From the NCBI GenBank assembly GCA_022820825.1, contig JAJEEU010000057.1:1-64000 (forward strand): 64,000 nucleotides of DNA. The letters run 5' to 3'. Positions within the stretch are counted from its first letter, which is position 1; each line of letters opens with the position of its first letter. The DNA comes from Vicinamibacteria bacterium. GTDB taxonomy: Bacteria > Acidobacteriota > Vicinamibacteria > Vicinamibacterales > UBA8438. Both the position numbers and the translations under genes were made by a program. This document shows positions 52,201-59,670 of the stretch, piece after piece. The notes under the pieces are model-generated. The model saw only the letters and a program-made list of their open reading frames with translations, had not been told where the DNA came from and made no database searches.

Positions 52201-53244
52201 CTAGTGCGCGCTGGCGCGCAGGTGCTCGCGCAGGATGTCGCGGCCGAAGTCGCCGTCGAAGTCCCGCCACACCGAGTGCACGTGGTTGCCGTCGTTCTGC
52301 GTGTTGTCGTACTCGATCAGGAACGTCGGCCCCTGCACGCGGTAGTAGTGCCGGTCGCCGCGCTCCATGCCGCCGGCCCAGGCGAAGAGGATGTCGTCGG
52401 TGCCGGCCTCTTCGACCTTCGCCATGCGCGCCGCCGCCAGGTCGTCCTCCACCAGCGACGCATAGGTCCGAATCAGCCGCATCAGCATGCTGCGCTGGCC
52501 CGCGGTCAGATCCGCGGCCTTGACACCGCCGGGACCCAGCGCATGGACCTTCGAGAACGCCTCGGTGGCGATGTCGCGCGGCGCCTCGTCGTCGATGATG
52601 GCCTCTGCCTGCTGCTCGGCGTCGAGCGCCTTCAGCAGCTCGCGGGCGGCGTCCTCCTCGAACCCGAGCACCCGCATCCCCCTGTGCGGCCCTTCCTTGA
52701 CCTCGGCCGGGTTGCTGCCGAAGAACGTCGGCGTGGTGGCGACGGTCTCTCCGTTGACCACCGTGAAGTGCAGTGAGAGGTGGTGGCCTTCCACGCGCCA
52801 GCCCCACGTGCCCTCCGGCGACGGGTTGCCGAACACCGAGAAGAAGTACCAGCCGGGATTGCGGTCCATGCGGCCGTTGGTCTCCAGGGTGCCGAGGATG
52901 CCTTCCAGCTCGATGACGTCGACCGCCACCTCGTAGCCCACCTCGCTGAGCCCGCGCGACATCAGCTCGTGGGCGGCCGCGCGCTGCTCGTCGTTCATGG
53001 CCTCGAGCGTCAGGCCGCGGCGGCCGAACATCTCGATGGGCACATAGTGGAACCGCTCGCGGTCGTCGGAATCGAACGGCAGGTTGGCGATGACGCGCTG
53101 GTCAGCCGGCAGCGTGGCGAGGAACGCTTCCGCCGCTTCCGCCATCGATGCGGCGGTGCGCTGCGAAGCGACCGTCGACGCGAGTCCTAGCGCGGCGAAG
53201 AAACCGACGACAATCAGCGACCGATACAAGGCCAGACGGCGCAT
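52201..53244 (-). CDS. exported DUF3500 domain protein
   Basis: The 347-residue protein has a signal peptide (LIVVGFFAALGLASTVAS) followed by a DUF3500 domain: AAEAFLATLPADQRVIANLPFD in part, RERFHYVPIEMFGRRGLTLEAM, NPGWYFFSVFGNPSPEGTWGWRVEGHHLSL in part, EGPHRGMRVLGFEEDAARELL and RVQGPTFLIEYDNTQNDGNHVHSVWRDFDGDFG in part. Conserved His clusters (GHHLSLHF, GNHVHSVW) could bind a metal. The family has no proven function and often occurs near secreted oxidases. It leads the operon that runs into the sGDH-like, monooxygenase and FEGW genes. Confidence 0.9.
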   Translation of the reverse strand: MRRLALYRSLIVVGFFAALGLASTVASQRTAASMAEAAEAFLATLPADQRVIANLPFDSDDRERFHYVPIEMFGRRGLTLEAMNDEQRAAAHELMSRGLSEVGYEVAVDVIELEGILGTLETNGRMDRNPGWYFFSVFGNPSPEGTWGWRVEGHHLSLHFTVVNGETVATTPTFFGSNPAEVKEGPHRGMRVLGFEEDAARELLKALDAEQQAEAIIDDEAPRDIATEAFSKVHALGPGGVKAADLTAGQRSMLMRLIRTYASLVEDDLAAARMAKVEEAGTDDILFAWAGGMERGDRHYYRVQGPTFLIEYDNTQNDGNHVHSVWRDFDGDFGRDILREHLRASAH

Positions 53245-53369
53245 GGCTACCCCCTGCTCTGTGCGTGTGTCCCCCGTATATTACGAGTGTGCCCGGATAC
53301 CGTCAACGGGCCGTTTGCACGCGACTGTCCCGCGTGCGTACAGTGATGTCCCACGAGGAGGGAATCTCG

Positions 53370-54443
53370 ATGCGCAAGCTGGATTGGATGATGATTTCCG
53401 CCGTGCTCGCCGTCGCCGCCGCGGGCTGCGGCGCGCCGGAGCCGCCCGCCGCGGCCGAACCGGCCGAGGAAATGCCGGCGGCGGACGCGTGCGCGCCGGT
53501 CGGCGAGATCCAGTTCATCTGCGACCTGATCAGCCCCGAGGACCTGGCCGTGCTGCCGGGAGAGGAATGGGTCATCGCCTCCGGCAACCAGGAGGGCGGC
53601 ATGATCCACCTGGTCAGCGTCCGCGACAAGACGAGCTCCGTGCTGTACCCCACCACCGCTCCGCGGGAACGGCTGGACGCCGCGACGTACCCCGACTGTC
53701 CGGGGCCGATCGACCCGGGCGAGGGCGCCGCGTTCCGCGCCCACGGCCTGTACCTGAAGCCGGGCGACGGCGGGGTCCACACCGTCTACATGGTGCACCA
53801 CGGCTTCCGCGAGTCGGTCGAGGTGTACGAGGTCGACGGCAACGCGAACCCGCCCGAGCTGACCTGGGTCGGCTGCGCCGTGGCGCCCGACGGTCTGACC
53901 CTGAACTCGGTGGTCGCGCTGCCGGACGGCGGCTTCGCCGCCACCAGCTTCCGGACCGCCGGTCTGGCGGAATCGATCGACGAGATCCTGACCGGCGCCA
54001 TCTCCGGCTCGGTGTGGGAATGGAGTACCGCCGGCGGCTGGACCGAGGTGCCCGGCAGCGCGACCGGCGGCCCCAACGGCCTGGAGATATCCGACGACGG
54101 GGAGTGGTTCTACATCGCCGGCTGGGGCGAGCAGCGCTTCATCCGGCTGTCGCGCGGCCGCGACCCCGTCGAGCGGGACGCCGTCGACCTGCACTTCCGG
54201 CCCGACAACCTGCGGATGCAGCCGGACGGATCCGTCTTCGGCGCCGGCGCCGACCACTTCAACACGCCGGAAGAGACGTTCCACGTCGGGCGGATCGACC
54301 CGCAGACCCTCGAGGTGACGCGGATCATCGACCACCCCGTCATCGAGCGGTTCGCGGCCTGCACCGCGGCCATTCAAATCGGCGGCGAGATCTGGATGGG
54401 CACGAACCGCGGCGAGAAGATCGGCTACTTCCCCGCCCGGTAG
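53370..54443 (+). CDS. SMP-30/gluconolactonase-like lipoprotein
   Basis: The 357-residue protein has a lipoprotein signal (ISAVLAVAAAGC, C20) and a Pro/Ala/Glu linker. A six-bladed propeller follows with ISPEDLAVLPGEEWVIASG, GLTLNSVVALPDGGFAATSF, GPNGLEISDDGEWFYIAGW, DNLRMQPDGSVFGAG and a closing IQIGGEIWMGTNRGEKIGYFP. GPNGLEISDDG and DNLRMQPDG match the metal-binding Asn/Asp pattern of SMP-30-type lactonases, more convincingly than in the tandem pair at 1828-5173. The ATG at 53370 has GAGGAGGGAA upstream. It is divergent from the DUF3500 operon. Lactone hydrolysis is possible. Confidence 0.82.
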   Translation: MRKLDWMMISAVLAVAAAGCGAPEPPAAAEPAEEMPAADACAPVGEIQFICDLISPEDLAVLPGEEWVIASGNQEGGMIHLVSVRDKTSSVLYPTTAPRERLDAATYPDCPGPIDPGEGAAFRAHGLYLKPGDGGVHTVYMVHHGFRESVEVYEVDGNANPPELTWVGCAVAPDGLTLNSVVALPDGGFAATSFRTAGLAESIDEILTGAISGSVWEWSTAGGWTEVPGSATGGPNGLEISDDGEWFYIAGWGEQRFIRLSRGRDPVERDAVDLHFRPDNLRMQPDGSVFGAGADHFNTPEETFHVGRIDPQTLEVTRIIDHPVIERFAACTAAIQIGGEIWMGTNRGEKIGYFPAR

Positions 54444-54466
54444 TGCCCTCTCGCCGGTGTCGCGCG

Positions 54467-55021
54467 CTACTGCCGGGGCAGATACTCCTCTGGCGGCTCG
54501 CACGGCTCCTCGCAGCGCTCGAACACGCGGATGAGCGTGATCTCGCCGTCGACGGTCAGCAGCGTCGCCGAGTAGGTCTGCAGGTCCTCTTCCATGCGCC
54601 GCATCAGGATGTAGCGCGCCTCGCCCGTGGACCTGGTGCGGGCGATGCGGTAGTGGGTGCGGTCGTCAACCCAGATCGTCAGCAACTCCTGGTCGCGGAA
54701 GTTGCCCGGAATGTAGTTCTGGTAGTGCACCCACTCGTCGTCGTTGTACTTCGAGCTGTAGCCGGACTGGGAATCGACGTTTGAGCGCGCCCCCATGCTC
54801 TGCACGCGGTAGGTCTGCACGCCGTCCTCGACGCTGATGCGGATGATCTCGTACTTGTTCTGCTCGCCCCGGAACTGCCACGACAGGGCCGGGTTGAGCA
54901 CCCAGGTGCCGACGAAGGGGTCCTCGCCGCCGGGCTGCGCCGCCGCGTCCGACGCCGCGCCCGCCAGCAGGAACACAACGAATCCGACGGCCAGACAGAA
55001 TGACGCCCTCGATCTGCTCAT
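54467..55021 (-). CDS. small secreted protein of unknown function
   Basis: The 184-residue protein has a signal peptide (ASFCLAVGFVVFLLAGAA) and then DPFVGTWVLNPALSWQFRG. The F-x-GTW-x-LN-x-x-x-S pattern is common in small secreted acidobacterial proteins and is reminiscent of lipocalin-like or DUF-type barrels. The middle is beta-strand-like (YEIIRISVEDGVQTYRVQS), and the tail has FERCEEPCEPPEEYLPRQ with a C-x-x-x-C pair. The ATG at 55019-55021 has AAGGAG 9 bases upstream. It converges on the SMP-30-like gene. Its upstream region consists of the 73-base tandem repeat. No function is proposed. Confidence 0.7.
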   Translation of the reverse strand: MSRSRASFCLAVGFVVFLLAGAASDAAAQPGGEDPFVGTWVLNPALSWQFRGEQNKYEIIRISVEDGVQTYRVQSMGARSNVDSQSGYSSKYNDDEWVHYQNYIPGNFRDQELLTIWVDDRTHYRIARTRSTGEARYILMRRMEEDLQTYSATLLTVDGEITLIRVFERCEEPCEPPEEYLPRQ

Positions 55022-55042
55022 CTTCAACTCTCCTTGTCATTT

Positions 55043-55188
55043 TTAGATGGGGGCTGCGCCCCCAAGCCCCCCCGGCCAGCGCTAGCGGGGACCCCATAGC
55101 CCCGCGCTGGCTTCGTTAGATGGGGGCTGCGCCCCCAAACCCCCCGGCCAGCGCTAGCGGGGACCCCATAGCCCCGCGCCGCGCTGGC
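55043..55188. repeat. tandem 73-base repeat with nested palindromes (two units)
   Basis: Unit 1 (55043-55115) and unit 2 (from 55116) are nearly identical for about 65 bases. Each holds the hairpin GGGGGC-TGC-GCCCCC (unit 1: 55049-55063) and a second, longer palindrome around CCAGCGCTAGCGGGG / CCCCGCGCTGG. It lies between divergent genes and resembles REP/BIME-type intergenic repeats. Confidence 0.75.
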
Positions 55189-55292
55189 CGGGCCGCGCCG
55201 TGCGCGGCCTGACTCACCTATTCTGCAATATGCGGGCTAGAATGCGGGACATACCGCGTGTTACGGCGCCGCGCGGCGCCAGGAGGAAGATC

Positions 55293-55808
55293 ATGCGACT
55301 CGCCAAGCTCTCGTTCGTCGTCGTCATTCTGATGCTGGCCGCGAGCGGCGCGACCTGGATGCTGGCGCAGCAGCAGCGCACGTCGGACATGCTGTCGCCG
55401 GAGGACTACCTCGAGATCCGGCAGATGTACTACCTGTACGCGCACGACGTCGACCCGGGCTCCGAGCACGACGCCTCGTGGATGTTCGCGGAGGACGGCA
55501 GCTTCTCCTCGGGCGGCGATCCGGTCGTCGGCCGCGCGGCGCTCAAGGAGTTCTATGAAGGCGTGCGCAACCGCCATTCAGCCGGCATCCGGCACGTCAA
55601 CGCCAGCGTCGTGATCATGCCCACCGAGGAGGGCGCACGCGGCATGGGCTACATGCTGCAGGTGGAGCAGCGGCAGGAAGACGGGCCGATCGAGATCACG
55701 CTGATGGGCAAGTACACCGACCGCTGGGTCCAGACCTCCGAGGGTTGGCGCATCAAGGAGCGCCGGTTCAACGCCGACACCTGGCGCGGCGGCACGTCGA
55801 ACCAGTAG
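55293..55808 (+). CDS. exported NTF2-like (SnoaL-type) protein
   Basis: The 171-residue protein has a signal peptide (LSFVVVILMLAASGATWML) and a SnoaL-like fold: LSPEDYLEIRQMYYLYAHD, DASWMFAEDGSFSSGGDPVVG, ALKEFYEGVRNRHSAGIRHVN, GYMLQVEQRQEDGPIEI and YTDRWVQTSEGWRIKERRF. The R-H-V-N element is typical of this group's pocket. The ATG at 55293 has an AGGAGGA site; a TAGAAT -10-like box lies at 55238-55243 after the tandem repeat. It precedes the exported aldolase by 49 bases on the same strand. It may be a dehydratase- or isomerase-like partner; the reaction is unknown. Confidence 0.84.
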   Translation: MRLAKLSFVVVILMLAASGATWMLAQQQRTSDMLSPEDYLEIRQMYYLYAHDVDPGSEHDASWMFAEDGSFSSGGDPVVGRAALKEFYEGVRNRHSAGIRHVNASVVIMPTEEGARGMGYMLQVEQRQEDGPIEITLMGKYTDRWVQTSEGWRIKERRFNADTWRGGTSNQ

Positions 55809-55857
55809 GCTGGCGGCCCGCCGCGCTACGGGATGAACCCCGGCGCATGGGGATTCA

Positions 55858-56676
55858 ATGACGACAAGGCACCGGTACGCTCCGGCGCTCGCCGCCCTCG
55901 CGGTCGGCAGCGCGCTGCTCGCGCCGCTCGCGGGGCAGGACGGGCCGCGCCTCAACCGGGTGATCGAGCAGATCGAGCGCGGTGAAGCGGCGTTCACCGG
56001 CGAGCACTGGCAGTTCATCGACATGGAGCACGGGCCGTACCTGCTCGACCGGCTCCAGGACCGTCTGGCCGACCTGAAGCCGGACGGCGAGGCGCGCCCG
56101 GAGCAGACACCGCTGGTGCGGATCCCGATGGAAGGCGGCGAGCCGGTGCGCTTCGCCGTCAAGCAGGTGCTCGACATGGGGGCGTTCGGCGTCGTATTCC
56201 CGCGTGTCGAGACGCGCGAGCAGGCGGGTCTCGCCGTGCAGGCGATGCGCTATCCGCCTCAACGGGGCGAAGCGCGGCCCGAGCCAGAGGGGCTGCGCGG
56301 CTGGGGACCGGGACGCGCGGCGCGCTACTGGGGTCTGGCCGTGCCCGACTACGTCGCGCGCGCGGACGTATGGCCGCTCGATCCGCAGGGAGAATTACTC
56401 GCGCTGATCATGATCGAGTCGGAGTTCGGCGTGCACAACGTGGACGAGATCGTGTCCGTGCCCGGCGTCGGCGCACTGTTCATCGGACCGGCCGACCTGG
56501 CCATGTCGCTGGGCGTCGGGCCGCCGGGCGCGGAGCACGTGCCCGAGACCGAAGCGGCGATCCAGAAGGTGCTGCAGGCCTGCCTCGACGCCGACGTCGT
56601 CTGCGGCATCGCGGACTCCAGGACTCGCGCGGAGCAGCGCATCGCGGAAGGCTTCCAGATTCTGCTCGCCTTCTAG
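55858..56676 (+). CDS. HpaI/HpcH-type aldolase with an apparent export signal
   Basis: The 272-residue protein matches class II pyruvate aldolases of the HpcH/HpaI family. The catalytic base is H58 in DMEHGPYLLD (D55, E57), R88 in VRIP binds pyruvate, E187 in IMIESEFGV and D213 in IGPADLAMSLG are metal ligands, and GVHNVDEIVSVPGV is conserved. These enzymes normally work in the cytoplasm, but this one starts MTTRHRYAPALAALAVGSALLAPLAGQ, a good signal peptide. It has no clear ribosome site. The chemistry is retro-aldol cleavage to pyruvate or a small keto acid. It lies between the NTF2-like and methyltransferase genes. Export is inferred from the leader only. Confidence 0.83.
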   Translation: MTTRHRYAPALAALAVGSALLAPLAGQDGPRLNRVIEQIERGEAAFTGEHWQFIDMEHGPYLLDRLQDRLADLKPDGEARPEQTPLVRIPMEGGEPVRFAVKQVLDMGAFGVVFPRVETREQAGLAVQAMRYPPQRGEARPEPEGLRGWGPGRAARYWGLAVPDYVARADVWPLDPQGELLALIMIESEFGVHNVDEIVSVPGVGALFIGPADLAMSLGVGPPGAEHVPETEAAIQKVLQACLDADVVCGIADSRTRAEQRIAEGFQILLAF

Positions 56677-56683
56677 ACGCCCC

Positions 56684-57370
56684 ATGTCCACCCACTCGGT
56701 GCGCCGCCACCTGCGGCTCGAGATCGACGAGTACGACACGACGATCCGCCGCTTCATCCCCGGCTACGAGGAGATGCTGCGGGTGGCGGCCGGCACGCTG
56801 GCGCCGTTCCGCCCGAAGCTGGTCATCGACCTGGGCGCCGGCACGGGAGCACTATCGGAAGCGATCCTCACGCACGGTGACGCCGCGGCCGTCGAGCTGA
56901 TCGACGTCGACGACGAGATGCTGGCGCAGGCGCGGACGCGACTCGCGCCGTTCGGGGATCGTGTGCGGTACCGGAAGCTGTCGTTCAACGCGCCGCTGCC
57001 CCGCTGCGACGGCGCCGCCGCGTCGCTGGCCCTGCACCACATACCGACGCTGCGCGAGAAGCAGGCCGTCTACAGCGGCATCCGGGAGGCGCTGCGGCCG
57101 GGCGGCGTATTCGTCAACGCCGACGCCGTGGTCCCGGCCGACCAGGCCGGCCGGGACGCCGCCTACGGCGCTTGGGCGGACCACATGGCGGCCTGCGGCA
57201 TCGACCGCTCACGCGCGTTCGAGCACTTCGCGGAATGGGCGGAGGAAGACACCTACTTCCCGCTGGAGGATGAGCTGCAAGCGATGCGAGCCGCCGGCCT
57301 CGACGCGGAGTGCGTCTGGCGCAACGACTCGATGGCGGTGGTGGCCGGGCGGGCGCCCCGCCCGGCCTGA
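56684..57370 (+). CDS. class I SAM-dependent methyltransferase
   Basis: The 228-residue protein has the SAM-binding motif I LVIDLGAGTG (46-55), an acidic motif II (VELIDVDDEML), motif III FNAPLPRCDGAAASLALHHIP and post-III LRPGGVFVNADAV. This is the methyltransferase type-11/12 fold. It is cytoplasmic, since no signal is seen. The ATG is 7 bases after the aldolase stop, so it is co-transcribed. The acceptor (small molecule or quinone-like) is unknown. It converges with monooxygenase copy 4; a GCGCGC hairpin lies between the two stops. Confidence 0.9.
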   Translation: MSTHSVRRHLRLEIDEYDTTIRRFIPGYEEMLRVAAGTLAPFRPKLVIDLGAGTGALSEAILTHGDAAAVELIDVDDEMLAQARTRLAPFGDRVRYRKLSFNAPLPRCDGAAASLALHHIPTLREKQAVYSGIREALRPGGVFVNADAVVPADQAGRDAAYGAWADHMAACGIDRSRAFEHFAEWAEEDTYFPLEDELQAMRAAGLDAECVWRNDSMAVVAGRAPRPA

Positions 57371-57392
57371 GACTGGCGCGCGCGGAAGCGCG

Positions 57393-58799
57393 CTAGTTGT
57401 TGTTCTGCGTAACGGTGAGGCCCTTGGACCGGGCCTGGTACTCCGCCTCGTACTCCTCGTCGGTCAGCCAGATCACCCGCGACAGCAGGAACAGCATGTC
57501 GTCGATGGAGCGGCTGCCCCAGCCCTTCCAGTTGCGCGGGTCGGCCACGCGCGGATTGCCGGCCGTGTTGTCATACCAGGCGGTCACCTTGAGCACCGTG
57601 CCCTTGGGCAGCAGCGGCGCCGCGTCGTCCTCGTAGTGGTACACCTTCACCCAGTTGTGGTTGTAGCCGGCGCAGTTGATGGTCTCCTGGTAGCCGCTCG
57701 GATACAGCGCCTCCAGGCACATCCGCCGGCCGCTCGAGTGCAGGTGCGGCTCGAAGTTGAGCAACAACCCGGCCTTGTCCATCGGGTACATCGCCTCGAT
57801 CACCGTCTCCTTGTTGCCCGGAATGTCGAGGTCGTAGGTCAGTGATCCGAACGTGGCGGCGTTCGTGTACTTCGGCTCGTACCCCTCGGGATGCAGGTCG
57901 AACGCGACGTCGATGGAGAACGTCGCGTCGGTGCCGATCGAATGCGTATGGAGGTCGAAATTGAGGCCCGATCCCGCAGGCAGCTTGACGCCCAGCGTGT
58001 CCGGATAGATCGTCGCGTTCTGCCCCAGCTCCCACACCACGTTGAACAGTCCGCGGTAGCGGCCCTCGACAGAAGCGGTCCCCTCGGCCGCATCCGCCGC
58101 CGAGGCATCCTGATCCGAGTCGCCGTCGGCCGCCGCCCCCGGCGTCGCCATGACGACCGCGTGGTGCACGACGAAGTAGTTGAGGTCGCCTTCCTTGGCG
58201 CGCTCGGCCTCGCCCTCGAGATGCCGCACCTCGCGGAACTCGACCGCCTTGACGTAGCGATCCGTGGTCAGTCCGGTCGGCGCCGGTCCCATCCGCCCGT
58301 ACCAGTCCGGAGCGACGCCCGGCAGCGTCATGGAAGGCGACCTGACGATCAGGTCCGGCGTGCCGATCGTCCACTCCTCGGCTTCCAGGTTGTACTCCGG
58401 CATGTGGGCGGGATCGCCGCGCTGGGCGCCGCCGTCCACCCAGGCCGCGATGGTGGCGACCTCGTCAGGCGTCAGCGACGGATCGTCCTTGAACTTCTGG
58501 ATCCCGACGTTCTTCTCGATGAACCAGGGCGGCATGCGCTCGGGATCGTCGTCGGGACGCGAGACCTTGTCCCTGATCGACCGCGCCCAAGGCCGCGCGT
58601 CCTCGTACGAGAGCAGCGACATCGGCGCGATGGAGCCCGGCTTGTGGCAATTCGCGCAGGAACGGTGGAATATGGGAGCCACGTCCCTGGTGAACGTCAC
58701 ATCCTCTGCCGCGGCCGGCGCGGGCAACGCGAGCACCAGCGCCATCGCGGCCGGCACGCCGAACGCAACAACCAGCTTGATCAGCCTGTTCGATCTCAT
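57393..58799 (-). CDS. secreted cytochrome c / PHM-DBM-like copper monooxygenase fusion (copy 4, no FEGW partner)
   Basis: The 468-residue protein has a signal peptide (LVVAFGVPAAMALVLALPA), haem motif C48-x-x-C51-H52 (CANCHKPGSIAPMSLL) and MPPWF. The copper-ligand candidates are H212-H213 (VVHHAVV), H284-x-H286 (LHTH), H352-x-H354 (EPHLH) and M435 (IDDM). An insert of acidic and Ala residues (about 222-245) separates the first two ligand sets. It has no CxxC tail and resembles copy 1 in the C-terminal half. It is the only complete copy not followed by a FEGW gene: the next gene is a convergent methyltransferase. A lectin-like gene precedes it by 57 bases. Confidence 0.85.
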   Translation of the reverse strand: MRSNRLIKLVVAFGVPAAMALVLALPAPAAAEDVTFTRDVAPIFHRSCANCHKPGSIAPMSLLSYEDARPWARSIRDKVSRPDDDPERMPPWFIEKNVGIQKFKDDPSLTPDEVATIAAWVDGGAQRGDPAHMPEYNLEAEEWTIGTPDLIVRSPSMTLPGVAPDWYGRMGPAPTGLTTDRYVKAVEFREVRHLEGEAERAKEGDLNYFVVHHAVVMATPGAAADGDSDQDASAADAAEGTASVEGRYRGLFNVVWELGQNATIYPDTLGVKLPAGSGLNFDLHTHSIGTDATFSIDVAFDLHPEGYEPKYTNAATFGSLTYDLDIPGNKETVIEAMYPMDKAGLLLNFEPHLHSSGRRMCLEALYPSGYQETINCAGYNHNWVKVYHYEDDAAPLLPKGTVLKVTAWYDNTAGNPRVADPRNWKGWGSRSIDDMLFLLSRVIWLTDEEYEAEYQARSKGLTVTQNNN

Positions 58800-58856
58800 G
58801 GAGCAGCCCTCCGGTTAACCATCTATTTTACGCCAGCAACGCGGCAACGGCGACCC

Positions 58857-59534
58857 TTAATCGATCGCAAAGCAGTAGAACAGGCCCGCCCCGCCCGTCG
58901 CCACCAGGTTGTCCTGGCTGCAGCCGCGGCTCGGGTGCGCGGAGTTCCACGACCCGTTGGGGCCGCCCTGCTTGTCGTGGTGCCCCACCTGCGCCGAGCC
59001 GTCCTCGGAGTTGCTCGTCCAGTTGCTGCAGGTATGGTCGTCGCCGTCGGTGTACGCGCGGCCGTCCGGCATCGTGCCGGTGAGGATGTCGTGCTGGTTG
59101 GGCCGGTCGCCCAGGCCACCCACCTGGTCGCCGTTCTCCGTCAGCGCTATGCCCTTGCCGAACGAGATGCCGACGCGCGCCAGCTCCAGCGTGTCGCCGT
59201 GCAACACCGTCAGGTCGGTCGCGATGCGCCGCCGGCCGCCGTGCGCGTACCAGGGTCCGCTGCCGATCCGGTCGCGCGCGTTGACCGCATTCGGTCCCTG
59301 CGTGCTCAGGTAGGCGCGCCACGTCGAATCGCCGCGGCCGGCCGCCGCCGCGAGCGACTGGCAGTGCGCGTCAGCCCCCTCGAGCCCGCCCAGGTTGGCG
59401 CCGTCGCCGAGGCCCTCGCTGGTGATGAAGAACGACATCGGCTGCGGGTCGCCCTGCTGGGCCGTGAGGACGTGCGCGCCCACCGCAACCACCACCGCCA
59501 GACCGAACGCCACCCACCTGTGTCTCTGCTGCAT
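58857..59534 (-). CDS. secreted lectin-like (DUF1554-type) protein
   Basis: The 225-residue protein has a signal peptide (WVAFGLAVVVAVGAHVLTAQ) and a compact domain starting MSFFITSEGLGDGANLGGLEGADAHC in outline. It continues with TWRAYLSTQGPNAVNARDRI, GTMPDGRAY, CSNWTSNSEDGSAQVGHHD and GCSQDNLVATGGAGLFYCFA. The Cys pairs and the NWTS...G.A.VG pattern are typical of DUF1554/C-type-lectin-like domains, which bind sugars or surfaces. The ATG at 59532-59534 has a GGAGCGAG site. It lies directly upstream of monooxygenase copy 4 on the same strand, so it may be that copy's partner in place of a FEGW protein. The ligand is unknown. Confidence 0.75.
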   Translation of the reverse strand: MQQRHRWVAFGLAVVVAVGAHVLTAQQGDPQPMSFFITSEGLGDGANLGGLEGADAHCQSLAAAAGRGDSTWRAYLSTQGPNAVNARDRIGSGPWYAHGGRRRIATDLTVLHGDTLELARVGISFGKGIALTENGDQVGGLGDRPNQHDILTGTMPDGRAYTDGDDHTCSNWTSNSEDGSAQVGHHDKQGGPNGSWNSAHPSRGCSQDNLVATGGAGLFYCFAID

Positions 59535-59670
59535 GTCACTCGCTCCAGAAAGAAGGTTTCGCCGCCGCATTGTAACCCGTTCCGTACGAAACCACCCGCG
59601 ATCCGCCAGATGCACTAACATCGGCCGGACAGAGCCGCCGGAACTGCAGGCGGACGAAGGGAGAACGGGC

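Noticed and set aside
57378-57393. GCGCGC-GGAA-GCGCGC hairpin between convergent methyltransferase and monooxygenase genes as a terminator
   Set aside because: The stem is short and self-complementary repeats of GCGC arise by chance at this GC content; only a weak T-rich tail follows, inside the neighbouring stop region.
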